DNA from: DATKUC01 sp964553615
GTDB taxonomy: Bacteria > Spirochaetota > Spirochaetia > DSM-27196 > DATKUC01
Assembly: GCA_964553615.1 (NCBI GenBank)
Contig: CAZKMA010000012.1
Coordinates: 22,146 to 86,145, forward strand
Direction: 5' to 3'
DNA length: 64,000 nucleotides
The notes beneath the pieces are model-generated. The model worked only from the letters and a program-made list of their open reading frames with translations. It was not told the origin of the DNA and did not search any database. Position 1 is the stretch's first letter; each line of letters opens with the position of its first letter. Positions 16,597 to 24,336 of this stretch are shown piece after piece. The position numbers and the translations under genes are program-made.

Positions 16597-18081
16597 ATGA
16601 GACTCCGCGACAAACTCCTGTCCTTCTATACGGTCATGATTTCCATCATCGTGCTCATAAATGTCGTGACCGGTTACACCGCATTCAATTCCATGCAGGT
16701 GTTCAATGAAAATCTGAAGAGTTACTTCAACATCCACCAGCTGCAGCTCACTCTCGAGACGAGTCGTGAATCCCTCGAGCGTTACCTGCGGGACAAGAAT
16801 TCGACATACATGGATCAGTACTACGAACTCGTTCCCCGCGTCTGGCAGCTCATTGGAACAATCGAGCAGGAATCCAACACCAATCTCGAATCCCACTTCC
16901 AGATTCAGGCAACTCAACGCGGACTCGATGCCTATTTCCGGCTGGGGAAACTGGCCATCCAGAAACGGAATTCGAGCGCGGGTGACTACTATGCAACCTA
17001 CGTCCAGGCGGCCCGGATACTCGATTATGTGAGCGGCTACATTTCACTGCTTCTGAACGTTCGGCTCTCCGACGGGAGCAGAACGTACCAGACGCTGCTC
17101 AATCACGCACTGGGCGTACGGCTCCTGTCGTTCGTCGCACTGCTCGGTCTCGGGATCATTTCTATCATCTTCGGTATTCTCTTTGCAAACTATGTTGCAC
17201 GTCCCGTTCGGACTCTGGCAGACCTTTCTTCACGGATTGCCGCGGGGAACCTTGACGTCGGGGACATGTCTGTGGATTCCCAGGACGAAATTGGCGTGCT
17301 GTCGGCCAGTTTCAACGCCATGAGCCAGAGCATACGCGAGATGGTAGGAGATCTGAAGGAGAAGGCTGTCCTGGAACGGCGGCTCCACGAAGAGGAGATA
17401 ACCATTGTGCGAATGGAACAGTCGCTGCAGGAAGCTCAATTCCTGGGGCTGCAGTCGCAGATTAACCCTCACTTCCTGTTCAACACCCTGAATACCATTG
17501 CCCGGACGGCGCTGTTCGAACATGCGGATAACACCGCGAATCTTATCCAGTCCCTCTCTCGCCTGTTCAGGTATAATCTCCGGAACTCCCGCAAGACGGT
17601 CTCGCTGCAGGAAGAGATTGACATTCTGGAAGAGTATCTCTCCATTCAGAATTACCGTTTTCAGGAGAGGCTGCGCTTCGCCGTAAACTGTTCTGTGAAC
17701 GCAGAGGAGGTGATGGTGCCCTGTTTCACGTTGCAGCCGCTTGTTGAAAACTCGGTCAAGTATGGAATTGAGCCGAAGGAGGAGGGCGGGACGGTGAGGG
17801 TGGACATTCGCCGATTGAACGGATCTATTCGCATATCCATCCGGGACGACGGGGTTGGAATGACATCGGAACAGATTGAAGATATTCTGAGCGAGCGAGA
17901 AACCCACCAGGGGCAGACTTCCGGCATCGGAATCCCCAATGTGGTGAAGCGGCTGCACCTGCTCTACCAGGGCGAAGAGCGATTCACCATCCACAGTGTG
18001 CCCGGACGCGGGACGGTTGTGCTTCTGGTTATTCCGGAGAAGGAGGCGGTTCCCGATCATGTACCGGCTCTTGATTGCTGA
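16597..18081 (+). CDS. YesM-type sensor histidine kinase
   Basis: 494 residues. Topology: TM1 (about 10-30), an extracytoplasmic helical sensor segment (about 31-170), TM2 (about 175-205), HAMP (about 206-258), a coiled linker, then the His_kinase domain with the phosphorylated His292 in INPHFLFNTLN and an ATPase with VENSVKYGIEPK, DDGVGM and GIGIPNVVKRL. This is the class found upstream of carbohydrate or carboxylate transporters in spirochaetes and firmicutes. It likely senses the TRAP substrate or the loaded binding protein. The last 23 bases overlap the response regulator. The Shine-Dalgarno (GATGGAAG) is weak. Confidence 0.88.
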   Translation: MRLRDKLLSFYTVMISIIVLINVVTGYTAFNSMQVFNENLKSYFNIHQLQLTLETSRESLERYLRDKNSTYMDQYYELVPRVWQLIGTIEQESNTNLESHFQIQATQRGLDAYFRLGKLAIQKRNSSAGDYYATYVQAARILDYVSGYISLLLNVRLSDGSRTYQTLLNHALGVRLLSFVALLGLGIISIIFGILFANYVARPVRTLADLSSRIAAGNLDVGDMSVDSQDEIGVLSASFNAMSQSIREMVGDLKEKAVLERRLHEEEITIVRMEQSLQEAQFLGLQSQINPHFLFNTLNTIARTALFEHADNTANLIQSLSRLFRYNLRNSRKTVSLQEEIDILEEYLSIQNYRFQERLRFAVNCSVNAEEVMVPCFTLQPLVENSVKYGIEPKEEGGTVRVDIRRLNGSIRISIRDDGVGMTSEQIEDILSERETHQGQTSGIGIPNVVKRLHLLYQGEERFTIHSVPGRGTVVLLVIPEKEAVPDHVPALDC

Positions 18082-19834
18082 CGATGAGAAGCTCGAGCGG
18101 GATGCTCTGCGCTATATCGTGCAGAAGGGATTCGCGGAGATCGGCGACATTCGCGACGCGGCCAACGGGCGTGCCGCGATTGCACGGGCCGCAGACTTTC
18201 TTCCGGACATCTGCTTTCTGGACATACAGATGCCGGGTGTTAACGGCATCGAAGCCGCACGCCGGATCAGGGAGCAGCTTCCCGGTGTCCGTATTGTGTT
18301 TCTGACGGCGTTCGACTATTTCGACTACGCGCAGGAAGCAATCAAGATCGGAGTGGACGACTTCATCATAAAGCCGGCGGCCGACCGTGAAGTGATTGCT
18401 GTGCTGACCCGACTGACCCGCGCACTGGATAGTGAGCGGAGTTCGCGGGAGGAGTCCGAGAAGAATCGCGAAAAGATCGGCAATCTGGCCGGAATGATAG
18501 AACGCGAGCTTTCCGAGGGGTTGTCCCGCGGCTTCATAGATCCGGCCCGGCTCAGTGAGTTCGCCACCGTCTTCGAGTATTCAGAGTTCCTTTTTGCGGC
18601 GGCCCGGATCGAGCTTGATCTGCAGAGCTATCCCATGAAGATAGACGGTGATGCGCAGGAGCATGTCCTGCAACGGCGATGCGTCGGCCTTCTTCGTCGT
18701 GAGTTTTCCGAGGCGGGCGGCGCTTCCATTGTTGCGCAGTTTTCCGGCGGTCTCAGTGCTCTCTGCCTGTTGTCGGTTCAAAGCGGCGCCGGGACTGCGG
18801 ATTTTCTCCGTCTGTTCGAACGGGCCGCCCACCGCATACGAGTTGATCTGTCACTGGATACGAAGATTGCAGTGAGTTCGGTGAGTGATGATTTGGCGAG
18901 GGTCGGGGACCTCATCGAGCAGGCAGGTGAGGCGCTGAAATCCGTCCCTGCAGGTCGGTTCCCGAAGGTGTGGTCCTGGGGCTCCGATGGTCGAGACAGA
19001 AGATCGGGCGGTGGCACGCCTCCATCCGACGGCAGCTCCACCGGCCACAGCGGCTCCACCGGTTCTACCGGCTTCACCGGTTCTACCGGATCAACCGGTT
19101 CCACCGGCTTCACCGGTTCTACCGGCGTGGACTTCCCTCCCGAAAATCTCGAGCGCCGGCTGATTCAGGCAATCGAAGCAGGGGACTTCGGAGCCTCGGA
19201 TCGTGCCTCGGATGATGTGCTGAACTGGTTCACGGCCCATATTCGGGATGCAGGTGAAACCGAGCGACGACTCCGTGAATTTTCGGTGGTTGTTCGCCAC
19301 GCGATTTTTCGCAGACATCCCGGGATCGGCCTGGATGATATGGATCTTGCCGATCCCTTCGGAGAAGGTGTTGTACAGTTGAAGTCGCGCGTGAGAGACC
19401 ACACTGCTCGGCTCGTTCGCGCGGTACGTTCTCAACCTGCAGACGCAGTGCCGGCGGTCATTACGCGGATTTGTGATTTCATCAGGCAGCACTACCCGGA
19501 AGAGATTTCACTCGAGCTGCTCTCGGACATTGCATCCCAGTCCGCCTTCCATCTGAGCAGGAATTTCAAGCACCACACGGGGATGCATATCGTCGAGTTC
19601 ACCAACCGTGTTCGCATCGAACGAGCGCGGCAACTCCTGGCCGAGACAAATCTGGCGGTGAAAGAGATCAGCAGAATGGTGGGATTTTCAGATCCGGCCT
19701 ACTTCGCACGGGTGTTTCGCAGCATTGAGCAGAGCACACCTTCCGCCTTTCGAGACGGGATCGTGTTCGATTTATCAAGATTGTCCGCAAAAGAGCAAAA
19801 TATTCATGATCCGTCGCCCGAGATTCGCCCATAG
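18059..19834 (+). CDS. YesN-type response regulator (receiver + AraC HTH) with collagen-like insert
   Basis: 591 residues. Receiver domain 1-120 with acidic pocket D8/D9, phosphorylatable Asp55 (FLDIQMPG) and K in IIKPA. A helical middle region (about 130-310) follows, then a low-complexity linker (residues 329-355) of nine Gly-x-Thr/Ser triplets. The C-terminal AraC/XylS double HTH is at about 480-580 (ISLELLSDIASQSAFHLSRNFK and AVKEISRMVGFSDPAYFARVFR, each shown as a helix-turn-helix region). Phosphorylation by the overlapping kinase should let it activate dctPQM. The collagen-like linker is not a feature of this family as I know it. Confidence 0.88.
   Translation: MYRLLIADDEKLERDALRYIVQKGFAEIGDIRDAANGRAAIARAADFLPDICFLDIQMPGVNGIEAARRIREQLPGVRIVFLTAFDYFDYAQEAIKIGVDDFIIKPAADREVIAVLTRLTRALDSERSSREESEKNREKIGNLAGMIERELSEGLSRGFIDPARLSEFATVFEYSEFLFAAARIELDLQSYPMKIDGDAQEHVLQRRCVGLLRREFSEAGGASIVAQFSGGLSALCLLSVQSGAGTADFLRLFERAAHRIRVDLSLDTKIAVSSVSDDLARVGDLIEQAGEALKSVPAGRFPKVWSWGSDGRDRRSGGGTPPSDGSSTGHSGSTGSTGFTGSTGSTGSTGFTGSTGVDFPPENLERRLIQAIEAGDFGASDRASDDVLNWFTAHIRDAGETERRLREFSVVVRHAIFRRHPGIGLDDMDLADPFGEGVVQLKSRVRDHTARLVRAVRSQPADAVPAVITRICDFIRQHYPEEISLELLSDIASQSAFHLSRNFKHHTGMHIVEFTNRVRIERARQLLAETNLAVKEISRMVGFSDPAYFARVFRSIEQSTPSAFRDGIVFDLSRLSAKEQNIHDPSPEIRP
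19043..19123 (+). repeat. In-frame 9-base tandem repeat encoding Gly-X-Thr/Ser triplets
   Basis: Nine consecutive codon triplets read G-H-S, G-S-T, G-S-T, G-F-T, G-S-T, G-S-T, G-S-T, G-F-T, G-S-T. At the DNA level the unit GGTTCTACC/GGCTTCACC recurs, with near-identical 18-base copies, and the array is therefore prone to slippage in multiples of three codons. It is flanked by more Gly/Ser residues. Confidence 0.9.
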
Positions 19835-19855
19835 AATGAAACTCAGGAGGAACTC

Positions 19856-20893
19856 ATGAAAAAAGGGAAAATTATCCTCGTTGTGCTCGTAACCGGACTT
19901 CTGGCACTTGGTTCGGTCTGGGCGGGCGGCAAGACCGAACAGACGCCTTCGGCTTCAGGTCAGACGCAACCCGCAACGGCGGATGCGAAGACTATCGTCC
20001 TGCGTTTGGCGGAAACTCATCCTGCAGACTACCCGACAACGAAAGGCGACTACAAGTTCGCCGATCTCGTGAAAGAACGTTCGAACGGAAGAATTCAGAT
20101 TGAGGTCTACCCGTCGTCACAGCTTGGCGAGGAGAAGGCCGTTATCGAGCAGGTGCAGTTTGGCGCCATCGACATGACGCGTGTCAGCATCTCTCCGTTG
20201 TCGGCGTTCTCACCGAATTTCGACGCGCTGCAGATGCCCTATTTGTATCGAAACGCCGACCACATGTGGAAGGTACTGAAGGGGCCGATCGGGAAGGAGT
20301 TCCTGACAAGCCTCGAGCCGTCGGGCTTTGTCGGACTGAGCTGGTTTGAATCCGGTGCCCGCAGCTTCTACAACTCCAAGCGCGTGGTGAAGGCACCTTC
20401 CGACCTGAAGGGTATGAAGATCCGTGTGCAACAGAGTCAGCTCATGGTGGACCTGGTTACTGCACTTGGAGCAGTTGCAACGCCGATGGCTTTCGGTGAA
20501 GTGTACAGCGGACTCCAGACGGGCGTCATTGACGGTGCGGAAAACAACTGGCCAAGCTACTTTTCAACCAGCCATTACGAAGTTGCAAAGTACTACACCC
20601 TGGACGAGCACACCCGTGTCCCCGAGATTACCATTGCAAGCAAGATCAGCATGGACAAGCTGTCGAAAGCTGACCAGGACCTCATAAAGAAGGCCGCCTG
20701 GGATTCCATGGACTATCAGCGTGAGCAGTGGGCGGGATATGTGAAGGTTTCGGAGGAGAAGATCCGCGCGGCGGGAAACACCATTACTCCGATCCCGGAC
20801 AACTCTGCCTGGCAGGCTGCTATGAAGCCCCTGTACGACAAACTTTCGGCAAATCTGAAAGAAGTGGTACGCCGAGTTCAGGAAGTTCAATAA
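19856..20893 (+). CDS. dctP: TRAP transporter substrate-binding protein DctP
   Basis: 345 residues with a signal peptide (KKGK, hydrophobic core 6-20, then VWAGGKTE). There is no lipobox Cys. The mature protein carries the DctP pattern: HPADYPTTKGDYKFADLVKERSNGRI (start of lobe 1), PSSQLGEE, DMTRVSISPLS, the conserved ARSFYNSKR…P.DLKGMKIRVQ strand with the substrate-carboxylate Arg, and GVIDGAENNWPSYF. It captures an organic acid in the periplasm and delivers it to DctQM. AGGAGG lies 6 bases before the ATG. It starts 21 bases after the regulator gene. The exact ligand cannot be read. Confidence 0.92.
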   Translation: MKKGKIILVVLVTGLLALGSVWAGGKTEQTPSASGQTQPATADAKTIVLRLAETHPADYPTTKGDYKFADLVKERSNGRIQIEVYPSSQLGEEKAVIEQVQFGAIDMTRVSISPLSAFSPNFDALQMPYLYRNADHMWKVLKGPIGKEFLTSLEPSGFVGLSWFESGARSFYNSKRVVKAPSDLKGMKIRVQQSQLMVDLVTALGAVATPMAFGEVYSGLQTGVIDGAENNWPSYFSTSHYEVAKYYTLDEHTRVPEITIASKISMDKLSKADQDLIKKAAWDSMDYQREQWAGYVKVSEEKIRAAGNTITPIPDNSAWQAAMKPLYDKLSANLKEVVRRVQEVQ

Positions 20894-20909
20894 CCGTCTC
20901 ATGAAGGTG

Positions 20910-20958
20910 TGCGACGGTGCTCGCTGCAATGCGGGCACTGTCGCATTTTTTCTTTTTT
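20910..20958 (+). terminator. Intercistronic hairpin with U-tract between dctP and dctQ
   Basis: Bases 20910-20924 pair with 20931-20945 (15 pairs, two of them G-U) around a 6-base loop, followed by a T-rich tract ATTTTTTCTTTTTT. It has the form of an intrinsic terminator inside the operon, so it probably lets only part of the transcripts continue, giving more binding protein than membrane subunits. Confidence 0.7.
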
Positions 20959-20975
20959 GACAAGAGAGCGGAAAC

Positions 20976-21539
20976 ATGGTCAAAGCGATAGTCCGATTCT
21001 TTAACCTGGTCCACATCTTCCTGGTGTACGTTGCCGAGATACTGCTCATCGCCATGGTGCTGATCATTTTTGCAAACGTGACTCTTCGGTACGTGTTCAA
21101 TTCGGGATTGAACTGGTCTGAGGAAATCGCATTGCTCATTGCTGTCTGGTTCAGCTTCATAGCCATGGGACTCGGTGTAAAAGAGAAGCTTCACATACAC
21201 ATCAACCTGCTCGACGAACGGCATATTCCACCGAAACTCAACGGTTTCCTGTGGAAGATACGGGACATGGTTGTTCTCGTCGTGGGAGTGGCAATGATCT
21301 ACTACGGTTGGGTCCTTGTCGGGTTCACCATGCGGTCCATCATGCCGGCAACCGGACTTCCGGCGGGACTTCTCTACCTGGTTCTGCCAATAGCCGCAAT
21401 CATACTCATCTACGAAGGAATCACCGATCTGATTGGCGTGGATACTGAGGACCAACTGGTGGACGATTACCTCCAGGGCAAGGTGCCGCTCAGGGCGGTG
21501 TTGACGGGCGGACACAACGGAGGTGACCTTCATGGCTGA
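20976..21539 (+). CDS. dctQ: TRAP transporter small permease DctQ
   Basis: 187 residues with four hydrophobic helices (about 15-37, 50-72, 90-112, 130-150). The family pattern R-Y-V-F-N-S-G-L-N-W-S-E-E at the end of TM1/TM2 is clear (the W-x-E-E is the classical DctQ mark). With DctM it forms the sodium-driven membrane complex. It has a hydrophilic C-terminal tail of about 35 residues. The start is preceded by GAGAGCGGAAAC. The last 8 bases overlap dctM. Confidence 0.9.
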   Translation: MVKAIVRFFNLVHIFLVYVAEILLIAMVLIIFANVTLRYVFNSGLNWSEEIALLIAVWFSFIAMGLGVKEKLHIHINLLDERHIPPKLNGFLWKIRDMVVLVVGVAMIYYGWVLVGFTMRSIMPATGLPAGLLYLVLPIAAIILIYEGITDLIGVDTEDQLVDDYLQGKVPLRAVLTGGHNGGDLHG

Positions 21540-22845
21540 CCAGACAATTGCAATCCTGCTGCTTCTGGGTATTTTCGGGGTTCTGATTGTCCTCCGGGTT
21601 TCGATCACCTTCACCCTGACCATCGCGTCGCTTGCGACTGCGCTCTATCTCCATATTCCTCTGATGGCCGTGTTTCAGCGCATGGTGCAGGGCATCAACT
21701 CCTTTTCCCTCCTGGCCATACCGTTTTTCATCATTGCCGGAGAAATCATGGGACAGGGCGGTATATCCCGCAGGCTCATTGAGTTCTCGAATCTGCTCAT
21801 TGGTCGGGTCCGGGGAGGACTCGCCGAGGTGAACGTGCTTGCAAGCATGTTCTTCGGAGGAATATCGGGTTCCGCGGTAGCCGACGTTTCTTCCATCGGA
21901 ACCATCATGATTCCGATGATGAAGGAGAAAGGTTACGATGCCGATTATGCGACCGCGGTCACCGTGACGAGCGCCTGCCAGGGCATCATCATCCCGCCGA
22001 GTCACAACATGATCATCTATTCGCTTGCCGCAGGTGGTGTGTCCGTCGGCAGGCTCTTCCTCGGCGGATTCGTCCCCGGCGTCATGCTTGGAATTGCGCT
22101 CATGATCCTGAGCTACGTTATTGCGGTAAGACGGAAGTATCCGAAGGAGCGCAAGTACACCTTGAAGGAGGCCGGAGGAGCCGTCAAGGATGCGATTCTG
22201 GGGCTGTTTACCGCGGTCATTATCGTCGGCGGAGTCATAAGTGGGATATTCACCGCTACCGAGTCTGCCGCCATTGCCGTTGTATACGCCTTCATCATCA
22301 CTTTTTTCGTGTATCGGGAAATCCCGCTCTCTGCTCTGGGGCGAATTCTCTACTCCGGGCTCAAGACCCTGGCAATGGTCATGAGTCTCATTGCCGCGGC
22401 CAGCGCGTTCGGCTACCTCATGGCGTACCTTCGGATTCCTGCCCTCGCGACCAGGGCACTTCTGTCCATTACAAGCAACAAGGTGGGGCTGCTTCTGCTC
22501 ATCAACGTGATGCTTCTGTTGCTCGGCATGATCATGGACATGGCGCCGCTCATCCTCATTGTTACTCCGATTCTGTACCCGGTGGTCGTAGGTGCTCTGG
22601 GGTTGAGTCCGATTCATTTCGGGATTATTCTCATGCTGAACCTCGGCATAGGACTCGCGACGCCGCCGGTTGGTTCGGCCCTGTTCGTCGGCTGTGCCAT
22701 AGGACGGATATCCGTGGAAGACGCGACCAAGGCAATGCTTCCCTTCTACGTCGTCATGATCATCGTGCTGATGCTCATTACCTTTGTGCCCGATATCGTC
22801 ATGTTCATACCGAACCTGATAATGCCGGAGAGGGTCGGAAGTTGA
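21532..22845 (+). CDS. dctM: TRAP transporter large permease DctM
   Basis: 437 residues, about 12 helices, the usual size of the ion-transporter subunit. Marks: IPFFIIAGEIMGQGGIS (residues about 64-80), FFGGISGSAVADVSSIG, GIIIPPSHNMIIYS, FTATESAAIAVVYA and LGIGLATPPVGSALFVGCA, which together form the two pseudo-symmetric elevator repeats. It moves the DctP-bound substrate with sodium. GGAGG lies 8 bases before the ATG at 21532; a GTG three codons earlier sits too close to the Shine-Dalgarno. The gene overlaps dctQ by 8 bases. Confidence 0.93.
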   Translation: MADQTIAILLLLGIFGVLIVLRVSITFTLTIASLATALYLHIPLMAVFQRMVQGINSFSLLAIPFFIIAGEIMGQGGISRRLIEFSNLLIGRVRGGLAEVNVLASMFFGGISGSAVADVSSIGTIMIPMMKEKGYDADYATAVTVTSACQGIIIPPSHNMIIYSLAAGGVSVGRLFLGGFVPGVMLGIALMILSYVIAVRRKYPKERKYTLKEAGGAVKDAILGLFTAVIIVGGVISGIFTATESAAIAVVYAFIITFFVYREIPLSALGRILYSGLKTLAMVMSLIAAASAFGYLMAYLRIPALATRALLSITSNKVGLLLLINVMLLLLGMIMDMAPLILIVTPILYPVVVGALGLSPIHFGIILMLNLGIGLATPPVGSALFVGCAIGRISVEDATKAMLPFYVVMIIVLMLITFVPDIVMFIPNLIMPERVGS

Positions 22846-22858
22846 AGAGGAGTGTGCG

Positions 22859-23254
22859 GTGAGTCACGAAACAAAGTTCACGTTTGAACATGTCGCCATC
22901 AATGTGCGGGATCGGGAACCGGTTGAGCGCTGGTACCGGGAAAACCTGGGTCTGAAAGCGGTACGCTCGGTTCCAGGGAGTATGGTGTTTCTTGCAGACT
23001 CGGGCGGCCGCGTGGTGTTTGAGTTGTATGCGAACCCGACCATGCCGGTGACCGACTTCCCGAGTATCCACCCGCTTACGTTCCATGTGGCGTTTGCGGT
23101 AGAAGATGTCGATGCCGCTGCGCGAGACCTGGTTGCCGCGGGAGCCACGATATTCGAAGCGGCAAAAGTGGTAAACGGGGATCGAATGATAATGCTACAG
23201 GACCCGTTCGGCATGGGGCTGCAGCTGGTAAGACGTACTGCGCCGATGGTGTAA
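22859..23254 (+). CDS. VOC/glyoxalase-fold protein
   Basis: 131 residues with the paired beta-alpha-beta-beta-beta modules of the vicinal oxygen chelate superfamily: FEHVAINVRDREPVERWYRENLG (module 1) and FHVAFAVEDVDAAARDLVAAG (module 2), ending in LQDPFGMGLQLV. Candidate metal ligands are H11-type in FEHVAINV, E in VFELY, H in LTFHVAF and the Gln/Glu near the end. Members isomerise or cleave small carbonyl compounds. Starting 13 bases after dctM with a GTG and GAGGAG, it is probably in the TRAP operon and may act on the imported acid; that link is inference. Confidence 0.8.
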   Translation: MSHETKFTFEHVAINVRDREPVERWYRENLGLKAVRSVPGSMVFLADSGGRVVFELYANPTMPVTDFPSIHPLTFHVAFAVEDVDAAARDLVAAGATIFEAAKVVNGDRMIMLQDPFGMGLQLVRRTAPMV

Positions 23255-23284
23255 TTACCGCGGACGGCGAACTCACTCGGTGGG

Positions 23285-24190
23285 TTACACCTGGGGCCGC
23301 GCAACTCCGGAAGGAACAGCGATCGCTGCACGGACGGCCGAGGGCTCGGGATAAATCACAATTGTGCCCGTTTCATCTATCGTGCAGAGGTCCCGGAGTA
23401 TGGAAAGCTCGCCGCTGTTCACGATGACGAGAGAGTCGCTATCGGGCTCCGGAAGGTGATATTCGCTCATGTGGGTGGTCTCTTCCCGGGCAGGCGCGTC
23501 CACAACAAAGTACCAGCCGCCGTTCGAAATACCGAGTGACACACCCGGAAATCCAAGCCTGAACCGCATCAGGTCGAAGTGGGACAGTTTTCGCGGTTTT
23601 CCCGGAGGGAAGACAAGGCGCGTTTCGCGCTCCACTCCGACAGGTCGAGGGGATGGAGGGGCCGACTGCGGTGCAGCCGCCGCAAGCTCAACCGCATCCA
23701 GCTCAAGCGGAATTTCTGCAAGCTCACGCATTATCCAGTCCCAGTCAGGAACCCGGTCAATGCAGTCCTGATGGTCGAACGTAACCGAAGTCAGTATCCG
23801 GTCAAGTCTCCGCCGATTCAGCCGAATCATGCCGGCAGACAGGGTTGTACTGAACACCCTTCGGTACCAGCATTGGTGCGAACTGTAGTCTCTGCAGATG
23901 TCCGGCTGTATTTCGGTTCCATGTACGGTGCATTTCGATGTGACAGGATCAAGACGGCTGCACGTCCGGGTATAGAACACCGTCCATACACCGTCATCCT
24001 TTATACCGATTTCGACATTCTCGTGGCCGAGAAGGTCTCGCGCCACCGCAAGGTCTCTCCGATTCCGCATCTGGAGCGACCCCAGCGGGAGGTTACGACA
24101 GCACGGCGATTGGTGACACCGTGAACAGGCGGACTCGATCCATGTCTGATCGGGTCCGGGCGATCCGTTCGCCATCGGCAGGAGGATCAT
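23285..24190 (-). CDS. YkgJ-like cysteine-cluster protein
   Basis: 301 residues. The N-terminal 115 residues hold the UPF0153/YkgJ cluster: C-x2-C-x4-CC (SRCHQSPCC), then C-S-R-L-D-P-x-T-x-K-C-x-V-H-x-x-x-x-x-P-x-x-C-R-D-Y and a further C in HQCWYRR. This family is predicted to bind zinc or an iron-sulfur centre and function is unknown. A Pro/Ala-rich linker (about 180-200) leads to a C-terminal part without recognised domain. Two ATGs (24190, 24175) are possible; neither has a good Shine-Dalgarno. It converges on the TRAP operon. Confidence 0.72.
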   Translation of the reverse strand: MILLPMANGSPGPDQTWIESACSRCHQSPCCRNLPLGSLQMRNRRDLAVARDLLGHENVEIGIKDDGVWTVFYTRTCSRLDPVTSKCTVHGTEIQPDICRDYSSHQCWYRRVFSTTLSAGMIRLNRRRLDRILTSVTFDHQDCIDRVPDWDWIMRELAEIPLELDAVELAAAAPQSAPPSPRPVGVERETRLVFPPGKPRKLSHFDLMRFRLGFPGVSLGISNGGWYFVVDAPAREETTHMSEYHLPEPDSDSLVIVNSGELSILRDLCTIDETGTIVIYPEPSAVRAAIAVPSGVARPQV

Positions 24191-24336
24191 AGTAAGAGAT
24201 CATCTACCACTCCGCGTGGGAAGTGTCAACTCCGTCGCAAGGCCGGGTCGCAAGGCGGCCGGAGCGCTTGACATTGCCGAATATGCAGTGCAAGATAAAT
24301 TGTATTTTATAGAGTTTTTAGATAAAGGGATTGGCA

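Noticed and set aside
21490..22617. Long minus-strand frame (375 codons) opposite dctM
   Set aside because: It is the shadow of dctM: rich in Asp, His, Glu and Asn with no domain, as expected from reversed hydrophobic codons.
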